Source of the DNA: Welwitschia mirabilis
Taxonomy: Eukaryota > Gnetophyta > Gnetopsida > Welwitschiales
Length of the DNA stretch: 64,000 nt
Assembly (NCBI GenBank): GCA_051453625.1
Contig: JBOZIK010000001.1
Span: 206,552,885-206,616,884 of the forward strand
Reading direction: 5' to 3'
Shown here in pieces: positions 12,351 to 24,322 of the stretch. Position 1 is the first letter of the stretch. Each line of letters opens with the position of its first letter. The translations under genes and the position numbers were made by a program. Under the pieces are notes generated by a model. The model did no database searches. It was given only the letters and a program-made list of their open reading frames with translations, and had not been told where the DNA came from.

Positions 12351-13257
12351 AGCTTAGGCTAGTCCACAATAACTTGAATGTTATCTTCATCCACACTAAC
12401 TCCTTCTTCTAAAATCACATGGCCTAAAAATTTAATCTTAGATAACCAAAACTCATACTTATTAGGATTTGCATAAAAGTGATTTCTTTGTAAGGTATAT
12501 AGAACATTCATAAAGTGCTTCTCATGTGCCTCTTTAGTTGGAGAATACACTAAAATATTCTTAATAAAAACCATAACAAAGTCTCAAAGTAGGCTTAGAA
12601 AATACTATTGATTACTACCATGAATGCTGCAAGCACATTAGTAAGATCAAATGTAATCATCTAAACTCATAAAATGCTCATAGATAATTTGAAAACATAT
12701 TGTGAAAAAAACCTCTTCCTTAATCCTTAGTTGATAGTATCTAGACTTAAGATCAATTTTAGAGAAGAGATTTGCATACTTGAGTTTATTAAATAAATCC
12801 TCTATCTTGGGTAAAGGGTAACTATTCCTTATGGTAACTTTATTTAACNNNNNNNNNNNNNNNNNNNNNNNNNNNNNNNNNNNNNNNNNNNNNNNNNNNN
12901 NNNNNNNNNNNNNNNNNNNNNNNNNNNNNNNNNNNNNNNNNNNNNNNNNNNNNNNNNNNNNNNNNNNNNNNNNNNNNNNNNNNNNNNNNNNNNNNNNNNN
13001 NNNNNNNNNNNNNNNNNNNNNNNNNNNNNNNNNNNNNNNNNNNNNNNNNNNNNNNNNNNNNNNNNNNNNNNNNNNNNNNNNNNNNNNNNNNNNNNNNNNN
13101 NNNNNNNNNNNNNNNNNNNNNNNNNNNNNNNNNNNNNNNNNNNNNNNNNNNNNNNNNNNNNNNNNNNNNNNNNNNNNNNNNNNNNNNNNNNNNCTATCTT
13201 ACTTCCTTAATCATTTGTTTCTTACTTATCAATATTTTGGTAGATGGCCTAAAAGTA
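12351..13257 (-). pseudogene. Reverse transcriptase of element F
   Basis: The frame 12359-12574 contains VFIKNILVYS, in which the catalytic F-I-D-D is replaced by F-I-K-N (12557-12568), then a long helix and a Glu-Phe-Trp-Leu followed by FLGHVI, the usual end of the Ty3/gypsy RT. Just left of the N gap the minus strand gives LNKVTIRNSYPLPKIEDLF, the upstream palm motif, and KIDLKSRYYQLRI. The N gap 12849-13193 removes the N-terminal part. The domain is inactive as read. Confidence 0.85.
12849..13193. other. Assembly gap (345 N)
   Basis: Unknown sequence inside the RT of element F. A reading frame drawn through it (12831-13268) is an artefact. Confidence 1.
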
Positions 13258-13262
13258 ATAGG

Positions 13263-14653
13263 TATTAGTGTATATATTACCAATTGATGTTAAACTAATA
13301 TTTTCTATGAAGAAAAATTTATGTATCTTATACAAAAAATATTGATAACTTACAGGTTAAAAGTTGAAGCTAGAAATGTTACATTTTAATCACTAAAAAT
13401 TATTAAGTTAAATTGTCCTGTTGAGTGGTTTATTAAACTTCTAAGTGGTTAATCGCATCTAGAGAGAACTCTTAGAATTGAACTAAATTCAAAGGGGTCA
13501 ACCAGATATCTAAGGAGTTGACTAGACTTATAAACTTGAGAACTAGTACTTTTGAACAGATTGTTAAAGAGTTGATCAAACCTATAAAGGGTCAAATAGA
13601 CTTGAGCACTATGAACTTGATATCCATGAGATAGTTTTTAAGAGGTAGATTAGACATCTGAGGGCTCAACCAGATCTAATGTAGAAACCTAAAATGGATT
13701 TTATCAAGAATGACTGGGTGACTAGACAGATATGCGAGTAACTAGATGAGTGGTCAACCAACCCCTAAGGGGTCAATCGAACATGAAGTTATAAGAAATT
13801 GGGATGATTAAATAGTTTACTCAAGTGATCTATTTAAGTCATGGCATTAGGAGGGATCAACTAGATGGATCAACCAACTAGAATAGAAATAGAAATTTCC
13901 TATCTCTTATGTATCAATTATGTGGTTATTTTCTAGTTATTGGAAGCATGTTTTTAATTATAATAAATCCTAAAAATCTTTTATTATAAATATTCAAGAG
14001 AAAAATCACTAAAATAAATTTTTGATCTTTTATCAAAGAATTAAAACTTGTGATTTATCATCATACTACCTTGGCATTACATTCTTGACCAAGGACGAAT
14101 CAGCATCTATTGCATCTTTGCATACAAGATCAGATCTTTATACTTCATTATTTGTAGTTTGTATCATTCATAGGATAAGAGATCCAATACTATCATTGAG
14201 CCAAAGAATGAGTGATATCAGTGTGTTTGGGTATTTTATCATTACTACTAAATCTTATGAAAGGTTAATACCTAGCCTAAAAAAGTCTATTTAAAATATT
14301 GAGACTTAGCCTTAAAAAGTTTGTTTGAAATGGTTGAGACTTAGTCTATAAAAGTTTATGTATAAAGGTTATAAATGAATCTACAATACTTGGAAGAATT
14401 AATATAAATTTGGATTAGGCTTGATGATAAGCTAATCATTAAGAGTGAACTAAGGGGTTTTCCTAAACCACTATAAAACTTGTGTGCATCTAATTGATAC
14501 TTTTATGTTTTTTATTATTTTTATTTTTTTGAATATTTTTAGTCTTTATGCACAATTTTTTAAGTAATCTATTTCAAGAAACTTTTTATTATGAGTTTAT
14601 TTGAATTATTTTTGAAACCTATTTATTCCCCTCTAGGGTTCTTAATCCTCACA
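13263..14653 (+). repeat. 5' LTR of element G
   Basis: 1391 bp, starting TATTAG (from an expected TGTTAG by G to A) and ending CACA. It contains several GGTCAACTAGA-like repeats shared with the second LTR. A 90-codon open frame at 14022-14294 lies in the 3' half and is matched by 17330-17563 in the other LTR, so it reflects shared LTR sequence and not a proven gene. Confidence 0.85.
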
Positions 14654-14655
14654 TT

Positions 14656-14667
14656 TGGTGTTAGAGC
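14656..14667 (+). promoter_or_regulatory. Primer binding site of element G (tRNA-Met type)
   Basis: TGGTGTTAGAGC matches the usual TGGTATCAGAGC at 10 of 12 positions; both differences are transitions. It lies two bases after the LTR end. Confidence 0.75.
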
Positions 14668-14719
14668 TAAGTTGAGTTTATTTTCAGATTTTAATCAGTC
14701 TAGACTCTAGAACTTAAAA

Positions 14720-15300
14720 ATGAGTAATCCCTCTGATGGATTTTTTACTAGTCATCCACCTTTATTTGATGGATTAAATTATGCATATTAGAAATCCAAA
14801 ATAAAAATATTCCTTAGATCCTTAGATGCGAATATTAAAGAGGTTATTTATAAAGGTTATATTATGCCTACGTTAGTAAGAACTGATGTAAATGGTAATA
14901 CCATTCTAGTTTCTAACTCCTAAGATTAATGGATTGTCAAAAGCCATGAAAGATTCCCATACTCTTAATGTTATATTTTGTGCAGTTTGTGTAGATGAAT
15001 TTAAAAATATTATAAATTATAATCATATAAAAAGAACCCTTTGGGTCATGAGAGATCTATAGCTACATTAGAGCTTAAAGAGCTCAAAGAAGTGATTTAG
15101 CTCTTGAAAGATTCGAATATCTCTTATTTTCTTGATGTGTTAGATTTAGCTTATCCATTTCTTACCAGAATGTTCTATTGTAATGATAGTAACTTTGGTA
15201 CCCTTGAAATCCTAGTTTTGTGAAAAAAGATAAAGATCACTGCAAACTTTATTGCACTTATTAAGGATATGTATAGAGGAGACTATCAATAGTTTTGGCC
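14720..15300 (+). pseudogene. Copia-type gag remnant of element G
   Basis: From the ATG at 14720 the frame reads MSNPSDG, then PPLFDGLNYAYW and a Lys-x-Lys-Ile-Phe-Leu helix. This is the N-terminal pattern of the copia gag domain (Phe-Asp-Gly-x-Asn-Tyr-x-x-Trp). Around 14930-15130 there are further helices, interrupted by stops at former Gln or Trp codons. A zinc knuckle is not visible. The coding region shows no join to an integrase or RT. Confidence 0.65.
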
Positions 15301-15399
15301 TCCTTGAGACTCCATAAAAGATAAGGTAACATTTACAAGGGAGATATGTTATAAGTTTTATAGTTATAATTATACCCTTTTCACTTCTCTACTTACTCA

Positions 15400-15960
15400 A
15401 ATAATATTTTTCTTCATTTAGTTTTTACCTATAAGTTTGTACCCTTAGTTGGTCATCGGGATCAGGCCTCTAACTATAATGCCTATCTGATGTATTTGGT
15501 AGGGACTGGGTACTCCATTTATGTCCATAACATTATACTAAAGAATATGGTTTCATAAATAGAATACCATATAACTAGGGCTTTACCCTACTTTATGCTA
15601 ATTGCTAATATGTGTTGCTACTATCATATAACCTTTCCTCCCAAGCTTGAAATCCTTCAACCCATGTTATGAATTGGGCATGTGACGTTGTCTTGCATGC
15701 ATATATTTACCTCTTCAAAGAAGACCTCTAGATATATTTTCACCAAGGAAGCCTCTCCAAAAGAGACACTTTAATACTTAAGATGGATTGACTCTCATAC
15801 TAGACACATAAAGGAATCTCTTATTAAACATAGATATGAGATTGACACTTTAGAGGAACCTAGAAGTTCATCTCAAAAGGAAAAAGAGAAAGAAGAAGAT
15901 TCAAAAGAGGAATTTTAAGAAGAGAAGGAAGAAGAAGAAGAGGAATCATACTAGATCTTT
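15400..15960 (+). pseudogene. Second reading frame of element G, acidic C-terminus
   Basis: After the gag remnant the sequence reads through FVPLVGHRDQASNYNAYLM, a helical segment with ALPYFMLI, and ends in a Lys/Glu-rich tail (about 15830-15950, runs of Glu). The Ala-Leu-Pro-Tyr-x-Met-Leu pattern recalls the plant transposon-protein or envelope-like domain found beside some plant retroelements. I hold that only as a suggestion. Stops and a frameshift are present. Confidence 0.4.
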
Positions 15961-16525
15961 AATTTCATGCTTATATCTTTTTCTTACTTGTATGTTTTTC
16001 TCTTCTTTGTCATTAATGTCAAAAGGTAGAAAATTAGTTATGTTTGTTATATGCTTCCAAATGTAGTTTTCTCTTAATGAGTAATTTCATTTTGTACTAT
16101 CTATTTAAACAAAATAAAAATGCTCTTGTTTTTATGCCCTTTAATTTATGTCTTAAATTTTTAGTGCAAATCTAATTTCCATATGAACTTAAAATGTCTG
16201 ATATATTGAATATTTAGGATTAAAATATTTTTTAACCCATGTATTTATAGTGTAATTTAATTATTAATGAACAAAATGTTAAATATTAGATGATCAAAAT
16301 ATTACTTCCTATAAATGTTATTTTCAAAAGCATTTTGGCATTTTCTTAACTTTCCAAAATTACACCTAAAATTCTTTTAATATTAGTACAAAGTAAATCT
16401 TATTAAAGTGTTTTTATTTGCTATCGAAAGTATTAATATTTTTGAAAAGACTAATAGGAATTTTATGAGGCAGAGTTTTTCTTAATTTCAATATTTTATA
16501 ACTAAGGAATATTTTCTATCAATGT

Positions 16526-16538
16526 CAAAGAGGGATAT
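16526..16538 (+). promoter_or_regulatory. Polypurine tract of element G
   Basis: CAAAGAGGGATAT directly before the second LTR, the usual copia-type plus-strand priming tract with one decayed base. Confidence 0.7.
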
Positions 16539-17920
16539 TATTAGTTTATATATTATTAGTTGATGTTAAACTAATGTTTTTTTATGAAGAAAACGTTATG
16601 TATCTTGTGCAAAAAATATTGATAACTTATAGATTAGAAGCTGAAGCTAGGAATATCACATTTTGATCATTGAAACCTATCAAGTTTAATTACAATCTTA
16701 AGGGATTGATCAAACTTCAAAGGAGTTGACTGCACCTAGAGTAAACTCTCAGAATTGAATTGAATTTAGAGTAATGGATTATACAGCTAAGGAATCGACT
16801 AGATCTATGAACCTGAGAACTAGTACTCTTGAATAGATTGTTAAGGATTCAACTGGACCTATGAGGGGTCAACTAGACCTAAGCATTGTTTATTTGATAT
16901 CCCTGAGCCAATTGTTAAGGGATCAACTAGACACCTGAGAAGTCTACTAGACTTAATATAGAAAACTAGAATGGATGGATTTTATCAAGAATAATTAGAT
17001 GATAGGACAAATATATAATTGAACCTTAAGGAGTTGACTAGAGAAGGAAAATGTAAGAAACTAGGGCAATTAAAGAGTTTACTCGAGTAACTTGTTTAAG
17101 TCACGGCACTAGAAGGGGTCAACTAGACACTTGAGGGGTTGACCAGCTAGAAAGAAAATAGAAATTTTATATCTATTATGTATTCATTATGTGGTCATTT
17201 TCTATCAATTGAAAGCTCATTTTTAATTGTAATAAATCCTAAAAGACTTTCATTATAAATAGCCAAGAGAAAAATCACTAAAAGAACTTTTTAAACTTTT
17301 GCCAAATAATTGAAACTTGTGATTTATCATTGCACTATCTTGGCATTACATTCCTGACCAAGGACGAGAGGATATCTATTATATCTTTCCATACAAGATC
17401 AGATCTTTATACTTCATTATTTTTAGTTTGTATCATCCATATTAAAAGAGCTCGATTACTATTATTAAGCCAAATAACGAGTGATATTAGTGAACTTGGG
17501 CATTTTATCATTACTATCACATCTTATGAAACATTGGGACTTAGCCTGCAAAAGTCCATTTGAAATGTTGAGACTTAGCCTACAAAAGTTCATTTGAAAA
17601 GGTTGAGAGTTAGCTACAAAAGTTTATGTGTAAAGATTATAAGTGAGCTTGTAATATTTGAAAGAGTTAATGAAGATATAGATTAGGTTTAGTGATAAGC
17701 TAATCATCAAGAATGGAGTAGGGGATTTCATGAATCATTATAAAACTTGCATGCATTTGATTAGTACTTTCATGCTTTTTATTATATTTATTTTTCTAAA
17801 TACTTTTAGTCTTTATGCATAAGTTTTTTAGTAATCTATTTTAATCAAGTTTTTATCGTGACTTTTTTGGCATTATTTTAGAATCTATTCATCCCCTCTC
17901 GAGGGTTCTCGATCCCCATA
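16539..17920 (+). repeat. 3' LTR of element G
   Basis: 1382 bp, aligned over its length with 13263-14653; it ends CCCCATA where the other ends CTCACA. The target duplication ATAGG follows immediately. Confidence 0.85.
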
Positions 17921-17925
17921 ATAGG

Positions 17926-18827
17926 TAATTAAACCTTTTTACTACCTGTTTTTAAAATGATGACTTACCTAGAAAATAAATTAATTTAAGCTCTATTTTC
18001 CTATATCCAATTCATGCCTAAGATAACATCAAAGTATTATAACTTTAAAATTAAAAATTGGATCTAAAAAGTATAACCTTCAATAGTAACATGGCATATA
18101 GGGGTTTTTCCAAAAGCTTGAATAGTAATACCATCTGGGAGTTATACAATTATTCTATTTTCATCTTGTACTTTTGTAAACAACTTCTAAGATGAAAAAA
18201 GGGATATAAAAGAATCTATTGTATTAGATCTAATAAAATTCTTACAAGAACATTAAGTAAGGTACCTATAATTTCTAAGATCATTAAAGGTTAACTATCT
18301 TCCTTAGATATCAATGCATATAGTTCCTTAATATGAATTTTTCTTGGATGTTCTTTTCTCCTTTTTTGACAATTTGTGATCATATAAGATACTCTTATAA
18401 TTATAACATTCAATCATTTTAAGGTTCTAAGTCTTAGTTCTTATAGTAGTAGATGATGGTTTCATAGGGATCTTTCCTCTTGCTTGGCATTATCTGGCCT
18501 TGATTTTATTTACTCTTATAGTATCATATAGATTCCTACCTCTTGCTACTCTTGTGTTCTTGAAGAAGGGCATTTTCTAGTTTGAAATGCTCTTTGTTCT
18601 TATGGATTTCATTATTTGTCCTTGAAATTTATACTACTATCCCATGATTTTTTAGCAAGTATAACCTTTTCTAAACCTCTATAAACATTCTTAGTCAGAA
18701 AATCTTAACCTCTCTTTGAATTATGTGGTGTAGATTAGCCACCAACCTTCGTATATTTATTATATTAGTACTATCTATCTCAAGTACACATCTTTATAGT
18801 TAGATAAACTTTTCCTCTTACTTTGCC
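17926..18827 (-). pseudogene. Late gag and protease of element F
   Basis: Reading leftward from 18827 the minus strand continues the gag begun at 49632: EEKF, then CVLEIDSTNIINIRR and HHIIQREV. Near 18200-18260 an aspartic protease core follows (RILLDL where an Asp-Ser/Thr-Gly is expected), and then NWIGYRK-like residues (here AWIGYRKIELKLIYFLG) near 17990. The catalytic Asp-Thr/Ser-Gly is lost at Gly. A cysteine-rich knuckle could not be read. The block ends at element G. Confidence 0.65.
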
Positions 18828-18832
18828 ACTAT

Positions 18833-19891
18833 TGTAGTGTGTATTTGTATAAGCATTTGTGATTTATAAAATAAAGTAGATATCTCACATAATAGAACAT
18901 ACTAGTATAAGTGGGAGTTAACTAGAATATTGTATTTTCATTTAATACTATGAGATGAGACTTGGATTACTTTTCATAAAATAGATTAAAACTAGAATTA
19001 AATAAAAATGTAGAAAATAAAGAATGCAATATAAATGCAAAGTGAAACCTAATTTAAATGCAATGCAGAATAAACTTAAAGTACTTTCTTTTAGCCTTAA
19101 TAAAGGCTACTCTTGATGATCTATATCACCCAAGAAAATGTTACTAGATCAAGGAAAACAGAAACCATAAGGGACATCAGATAATAAAGAAAATAGATTT
19201 TATATTAAGAATTCACCAAACATTTGAGTTATAAAACATCTAGGACTCAATGGAGGATATACAACCCTCCACCAAGGAAATATCTTTTTGTAATAATCGA
19301 GATGAATCTTTCATCCTTCGATCTCCTATCATGAGAATTTCTAGTAAAATAAAGATAGAGAGAATAGTTCAAGGGGAACTTATTTATATGAAAAAAACCA
19401 GTAGTAAATGACAAACAAAAGGTGCTCTAAAAATGGCTTATTTTATAGATAAGAAATGGATGAAATGATTAAGGGTTAACTATTAGAGTTGGTTACATTA
19501 TTAATATCATCCTTATGGTCATCCAGACAATGATAGGAATGCTAGCTCATTATAAAAAATGATTTAGCAAGTTTTTAAGTAGTTAACCAAATAGTCCTTA
19601 TTAGCCTCTAATGGTGTTGTTGTCCTGCCTACTGTGAGAACGATAGAGGGGATGATGATCTTATTAAATCATTAGATTAAGGAGAAGTTAATATTTTAAT
19701 AATAAATCTTCGTTTAAAGCTCTATGTATTAGAATGTGCCTTAGATGCATCAAATCTTGCTAACAATTATACATTTCTGAGATATTCTATCATTTCTTAA
19801 AAATCCTTAGAATTGGACTCAAACCTGTGTAAATGTCCTATAGAATAGCTCATAAAAACCCATCAAATAACCATAAATTGGTGGCATACCA
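18833..19891 (-). repeat. 3' LTR of element B
   Basis: 1059 bp. On the minus strand it starts TGGTATGCCACC and ends ACACACTACA. It matches 48229-49314 closely and the array LTRs more distantly. A TATA-like element (TATAAATAAG on the minus strand, near 19382-19391) is shared with the other copy. Confidence 0.85.
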
Positions 19892-19912
19892 TATCCTTCC
19901 ACTTAGTCTTTG
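19892..19912 (-). promoter_or_regulatory. Polypurine tract of element B
   Basis: Minus-strand AAAGACTAAGTGGAAGGATA directly before the LTR start. It aligns with the tracts of the array copies (AAGGCTAAGTGGAGGACTA at 33697-33715). Confidence 0.7.
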
Positions 19913-22220
19913 TCAGTCCCTGATAAAAACTAGGTGAAAAACCATAATTGTAAGTGAATTTATCCTAATGTAAATCAGTTTAAAAATTATAAAATAGGCT
20001 CATAAAACACATCTCGTATCAAAATAATAAGTAATGCATATTATGTATGAAAAATTTTATCTCATGAAAGCTTTGAAATAACTAAAAAGTTTATGGAAAT
20101 GAGCCATGAAAATGGGTCTCTTCCCCTTCCCCCTGAAAGAAAAATAATACATCCCATATTGATAGTAAAGAAAAGAAAATAAATGAGAGTGAGAAGGTAG
20201 ATGATGAATAATTAAAATTGAACATATTTTTAAATGAAGAAAAAGCCTGAGTAAAATTTCAGATATGAAAAATATAGAAGTATAAAATAGTCTAACATGT
20301 AAAGAAAATGTTTCATCGCAAAATGATTATAAGCAGCATTAAGAACTCCAAAAACTTAGAAAATAAACATCATAAAAACATTTATTTAAGAAATTAGCTC
20401 TTTATTAAAAACCAGGTAAGTAAAACATTAAGGTCCTAAAAAAATAAAAATATGGAAATGACTTTGAAACAACTAATCAAACCACAAAAGAAAACAAAAA
20501 GAATGGACATAATAAATAAATTATAGGATTACTTGATTTTAAAAATTCATAATGTAATGTNNNNNNNNNNNNNNNNNNNNNNNNNNNNNNNNNNNNNNNN
20601 NNNNNNNNNNNNNNNNNNNNNNNNNNNNNNNNNNNNNNNNNNNNNNNNNNNNNNNNNNNNATAATTTTATTGATAAAACACTTATCTAAGCAATAAATTA
20701 TCTTTTATTAAAAACTTGAATAAGGAAAACATGCTAATAAAATATAGTAATGACTTTGAAATAATCAACCAAGCTATAAAAGAAAATAAGAAGAATGGGC
20801 ATAATGTAACATAAACAAAAGCTAGCTTACCTATCTAATATTTTAACTTAGCAAACTCCCATAAAAGAAATCATAACAGCACTTGATGTGAAAAATGCAT
20901 GACTTGTTGTAAAAAAATTCCATTCAATAAGGCAATGGTTATGATAATGCTAAAATAAAATGCTTTAAACAATGAATGATCGGACCAAAGAATCACTCAA
21001 AAATAAACTCACCTATTAGCACCTTAAAATAAACAATAGAATCTCAAGAAATAAAATGACCATGTGGAAGGACTGAAAGCATAGAAAACATGTAATGCCT
21101 CTGATAACACTAGAAACATAACTGACCCCTTAGTATTTTAGCTTTTTATTATTTTATTTTCCATAATGAGGGGAGTAAAACCATAGTCAGATAAGTAAGG
21201 ACTTATGAAGCATGGCTAACTGACCTCATAGTGGAGTTTCCACAGCTACCATATTACACTACCCAAGGGTCCTCTTAGAAATATTTCCCCTAGTGTACTT
21301 GTGATAGGAAATCATGGTGACCGTGTTTTGGAAATATCTCAAATAAAACATCATGATCTTATTTCACTTTTTTTTTTGTCATGTAAAATAATATTCCACA
21401 TAACTAAACACTCCAAAGACAAAGGTAGAGTTATAAAATGAAGATAAAAAAGAACACTCTTAAATAATAAAAGACCTTTTCATCATTGAGAGAAACATTA
21501 AAAATAAAGAATCTTCCTTCAAACCGAAGTTCATAGATGTGTGAATGTCTTAAGATTGAATGAATCCAATCTTAAATTATAAAATGCCCAAAGGAAATAA
21601 ATATATAAGTCATGTTTAAAAGATGATTAAGTAATGTTATAATGACATCTAAAGGACAAATCTAAGAGAACATTTAGATGGTTTTCTCATATATTTTTTG
21701 TATTTATCCATTAAATTTTTGAAATTATTAAGTAATCAAGTCAAAAATCTTAATAAAGCCAACATAATGTATTTTCTCAAAATAATAAAAAGCCAAATTT
21801 AGTTAAAACTGATTGTCATTCTAATCATCATCCAGATAACATTGAGGACAACAGAGATAGGAAGTAAAGACAAAAAATAAATTTTAACAGAAAAATGGAG
21901 ATAGAAAATAAAAATAGAAACTAACGTCCTGACTATTTTGGGGATGACAAAAGGGACAACACATAAAGAAAATTAAAATAAAAAAATAAAAAATAAAATC
22001 AAAGTCAAAACCAATAGAATTAAAAAAGTATAAAAACTAGAAAGTTTTATTTAGATTCTAAAATCTACTGAACACTTTTATTGAAAAGAAAAGAAAAAAT
22101 GAAAAGATGAGTTTTTATGACCTAAGAACATTACATGATTTTATAGAAATAAAATTTAGAATAAAAGTTTACTAATTGATAAAACAAAAAAGGTATATGA
22201 TTATTTTTAAGTAAAATCAA
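19913..22220 (-). repeat. 3' leader and spacer of element B, with a local duplication around a gap
   Basis: This non-coding stretch aligns, from about 21670 leftward, with the spacer after integrase in copies A, C and D, including the CATGGTCACCATG block at 21313-21325. A segment of about 150 bp at 20365-20520 is repeated at 20665-20812, on either side of the 100 N gap. A purine tract (minus strand AGGGGGAAGGGGAAGAGA, 20119-20136) sits 230 bp inside the LTR and may be a second plus-strand priming site. No coding signal. Confidence 0.6.
20561..20660. other. Assembly gap (100 N)
   Basis: Exactly 100 N, so probably a gap of unknown true length. It lies between two similar segments, which may be the reason the assembly broke. 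Confidence 1.
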
Positions 22221-22329
22221 TTAGGGGAAGAGAGAAATAGTAGGTAAAAATCTATAATAGCACATGAAAGAATAATTTTTGGAAGTCAAAGGGGAGATGA
22301 ATAATAATTATGATAAAGGATTTTTATTG

Positions 22330-23233
22330 ATTATAAGAGTTTTTTTTAATCATCACAAAGAAAATTCTTTTTTAGTTTATTAGAAAAAATTTTCATTTTC
22401 AAATTCAAATTATGATTTTCAATTTTTAGCTCATGTAGTGCACAATCTCCCTCAAGATGTAAGTTTAAAAGTTGAACTTTCTTGTAATATGAAAGTCTTA
22501 TTTCTTTTTCATTCTCAAAGCTAGATGTATCATTATCTTCTTCATTTTTAATCTTAAGTGAGTTATCATAAAGTATAGACTCATGTAATATTAGTTCTCT
22601 TTCTTTAAGGGATTGATGTTACAAAAACAAATTTGATTTGATATTACTTTTAACATTTATTTCATCATTACCTAAGGCTTTTTCTACTACATCAAAGACT
22701 CTAATTGTAAATGTTCTATTTCCAAAGTGACATTTCATTGTTCTAACTCTTGTGTCAATGATCTAGTAGGTTGTTACACAAAGGCTCATAATAGAAGTAA
22801 AAAGTATCCTATGTTATATACAACTTCTATGATAATTACATTTATTGGTTAGTAAGACTCTTCAATTTAAATAACTAAATCTTTAATTACTTTTAAGTGT
22901 TTCTTAACTAAAGTATCTGCTAATTGTAAGAAAATCTTAGTAGGCTCTATTCTATCCTCTAAATTAAGTCTCTTGAAAATGTGTAGTGGTGGTATGTTAA
23001 CACTCACTAGAATGTCAATCAAGAATTTTTTAAATATTTTTGTTTTCCTATAAAGAGACATTCACCATTACTGCCCCTAAATATTTAAATTTTATTGATT
23101 TTTATAACACTAAATTTAAGAGGGATTGTGATAAAAAATAATTTACTAGAATTGACTTATTTTTGTCTTCTTCTTATCAAGTATTTCCGTAGTTTTAAGT
23201 ACTCTAGATTTTATTGTAAAATTTTCCAAAAGG
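22330..23233 (-). pseudogene. Aspartic protease of element B
   Basis: The open frame 22867-23061 reads LIDILVSVNIPPLHIFKRL and then LQLADTLVKKHLKVIKDLV. This is the core of the family's protease: the Asp is kept but the Thr-Gly that should follow reads Ile-Leu. The downstream part (22700-22790) has MKCHFGNRTFTIRVFD, which aligns with copies C and D. A charged tail follows to about 22330 and then stops. The block begins right after the array's left target duplication; its other half, gag, lies beyond 46044. Confidence 0.8.
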
Positions 23234-23238
23234 ATAAG
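23234..23238 (+). repeat. Left target duplication of the C/D array (ATAAG)
   Basis: ATAAG here and GTAAG at 46044-46048 flank the array; the one difference is a G to A transition. Both lie in element B sequence that is continuous when the array is removed. Confidence 0.7.
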
Positions 23239-24301
23239 AGTTGTGCTACCAACTTATGCATATTTTATAGGGTAATTTGAGTAGTTTTGCAGGTAAATGC
23301 TTGATTCCCATAATAATGGAGAGCTAAGATGAAAAGGAAAGAAACATGCAATCTTCATAATAATTTACAACATTCTGAACAAATTTGAATGCTTTACATT
23401 TCTAAAGATAACTTATTTCAAACACTAAAACTAATGTAATAAATGAAGGATTATCAAAGAACATCATCCATATAATTGTAAAAATGACTATATAGCCAAT
23501 TGAATTCTAACTAAAATCTATCTTCTAGCTGATGTAGATTGATTATGAGGTGGCATACTCTCACTTATCATATGGAAGACCAGCCAAAAAACACTATTAT
23601 AACATCTATATTAAATATTTACCTAACTTATGCCACTTGTATTTTCCATTTATTCTCATGTAGTTATTATGATTTACCTATGACTTTCTATCTTTGTTAT
23701 TATGTTTAGTTAATAATTAGAGATATCCTCAACTACTGCTTACCTTCATTTGCACCTAAAATTCTTATGATAGGAGATCAAAGAGCTAGAGATCCATCCT
23801 GTAGTTCCAAAGAGATGTTTTCTTGGTGTTGGATGGAATTTCCTCCATTTCGATGGCTACTTTATAACATGAATGTGATTCAATTATTAATACAAAACAT
23901 TTCTTTTTATGCTTTTAATATGTGATTGTTTCTCATCCTCATAGCTTATGTTGCTTCTAATCTGATGATAATTTCGCTAGTGATATAAGCTATGAGGGAA
24001 ACCTTTATCAAGGTTATGCTTAATTAGTTTAAGTTAGATGCATTATTATTTCCTTTTCCTATATTTTCTTTACATAGGTGTACTTTATTTTACTTTCATG
24101 CATTGCAAGTTATTTTTATAGATTAGGGTGCAAGTATTTCTTTGTGGAAAGAAACTCTCTTATTTCCTACTTTGGCCTTTGACAACTTATGACATTTAGA
24201 TCACTCTCATCTATATTAGTGTGTTGTATTTATATATTATTATTTATGATTAACAGAATTTTAATTAGGATGAAAATATTACATAAATATGTACTACAAT
24301 A
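23239..24301 (+). repeat. Left LTR of the array
   Basis: 1063 bp, starting AGTTGTGCTACC (10 of 12 bases shared with the middle LTR start) and ending TACAATA. It is aligned to 33716-34807 throughout. Confidence 0.85.
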
Positions 24302-24304
24302 TCT

Positions 24305-24322
24305 TGATGCCATTATCGGGGA
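24305..24322 (+). promoter_or_regulatory. Primer binding site of copy C (tRNA-Asp type)
   Basis: TGATGCCATTATCGGGGA matches the complement of the plant tRNA-Asp 3' end at 13 of 18 positions. All five differences are C to T or G to A. It starts three bases after the LTR. Confidence 0.75.

Larger units (their letters stand above)
13263..17920 (+). mobile_element. Element G: copia-like non-autonomous LTR element
   Basis: Two direct LTRs (13263-14653 and 16539-17920) flank a 1.9 kb interior. The element is bounded by identical 5 bp target duplications ATAGG at 13258-13262 and 17921-17925. It has a tRNA-Met type primer site after the first LTR and a purine tract AAAGAGGGATAT before the second. 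The interior has a copia-type gag remnant and a second, acidic reading frame, but no protease, integrase or RT. It inserted into element F between protease and RT. Confidence 0.88.

Noticed and set aside
12831-13268. 145-codon open frame on the plus strand
   Set aside because: It runs almost entirely through the N gap 12849-13193 and is an artefact.
14022-14294. 90-codon frame in the first LTR of element G, partly matched in the second LTR (17330-17563)
   Set aside because: The similarity is explained by the LTR pair being duplicates; start codons differ and no domain is visible.
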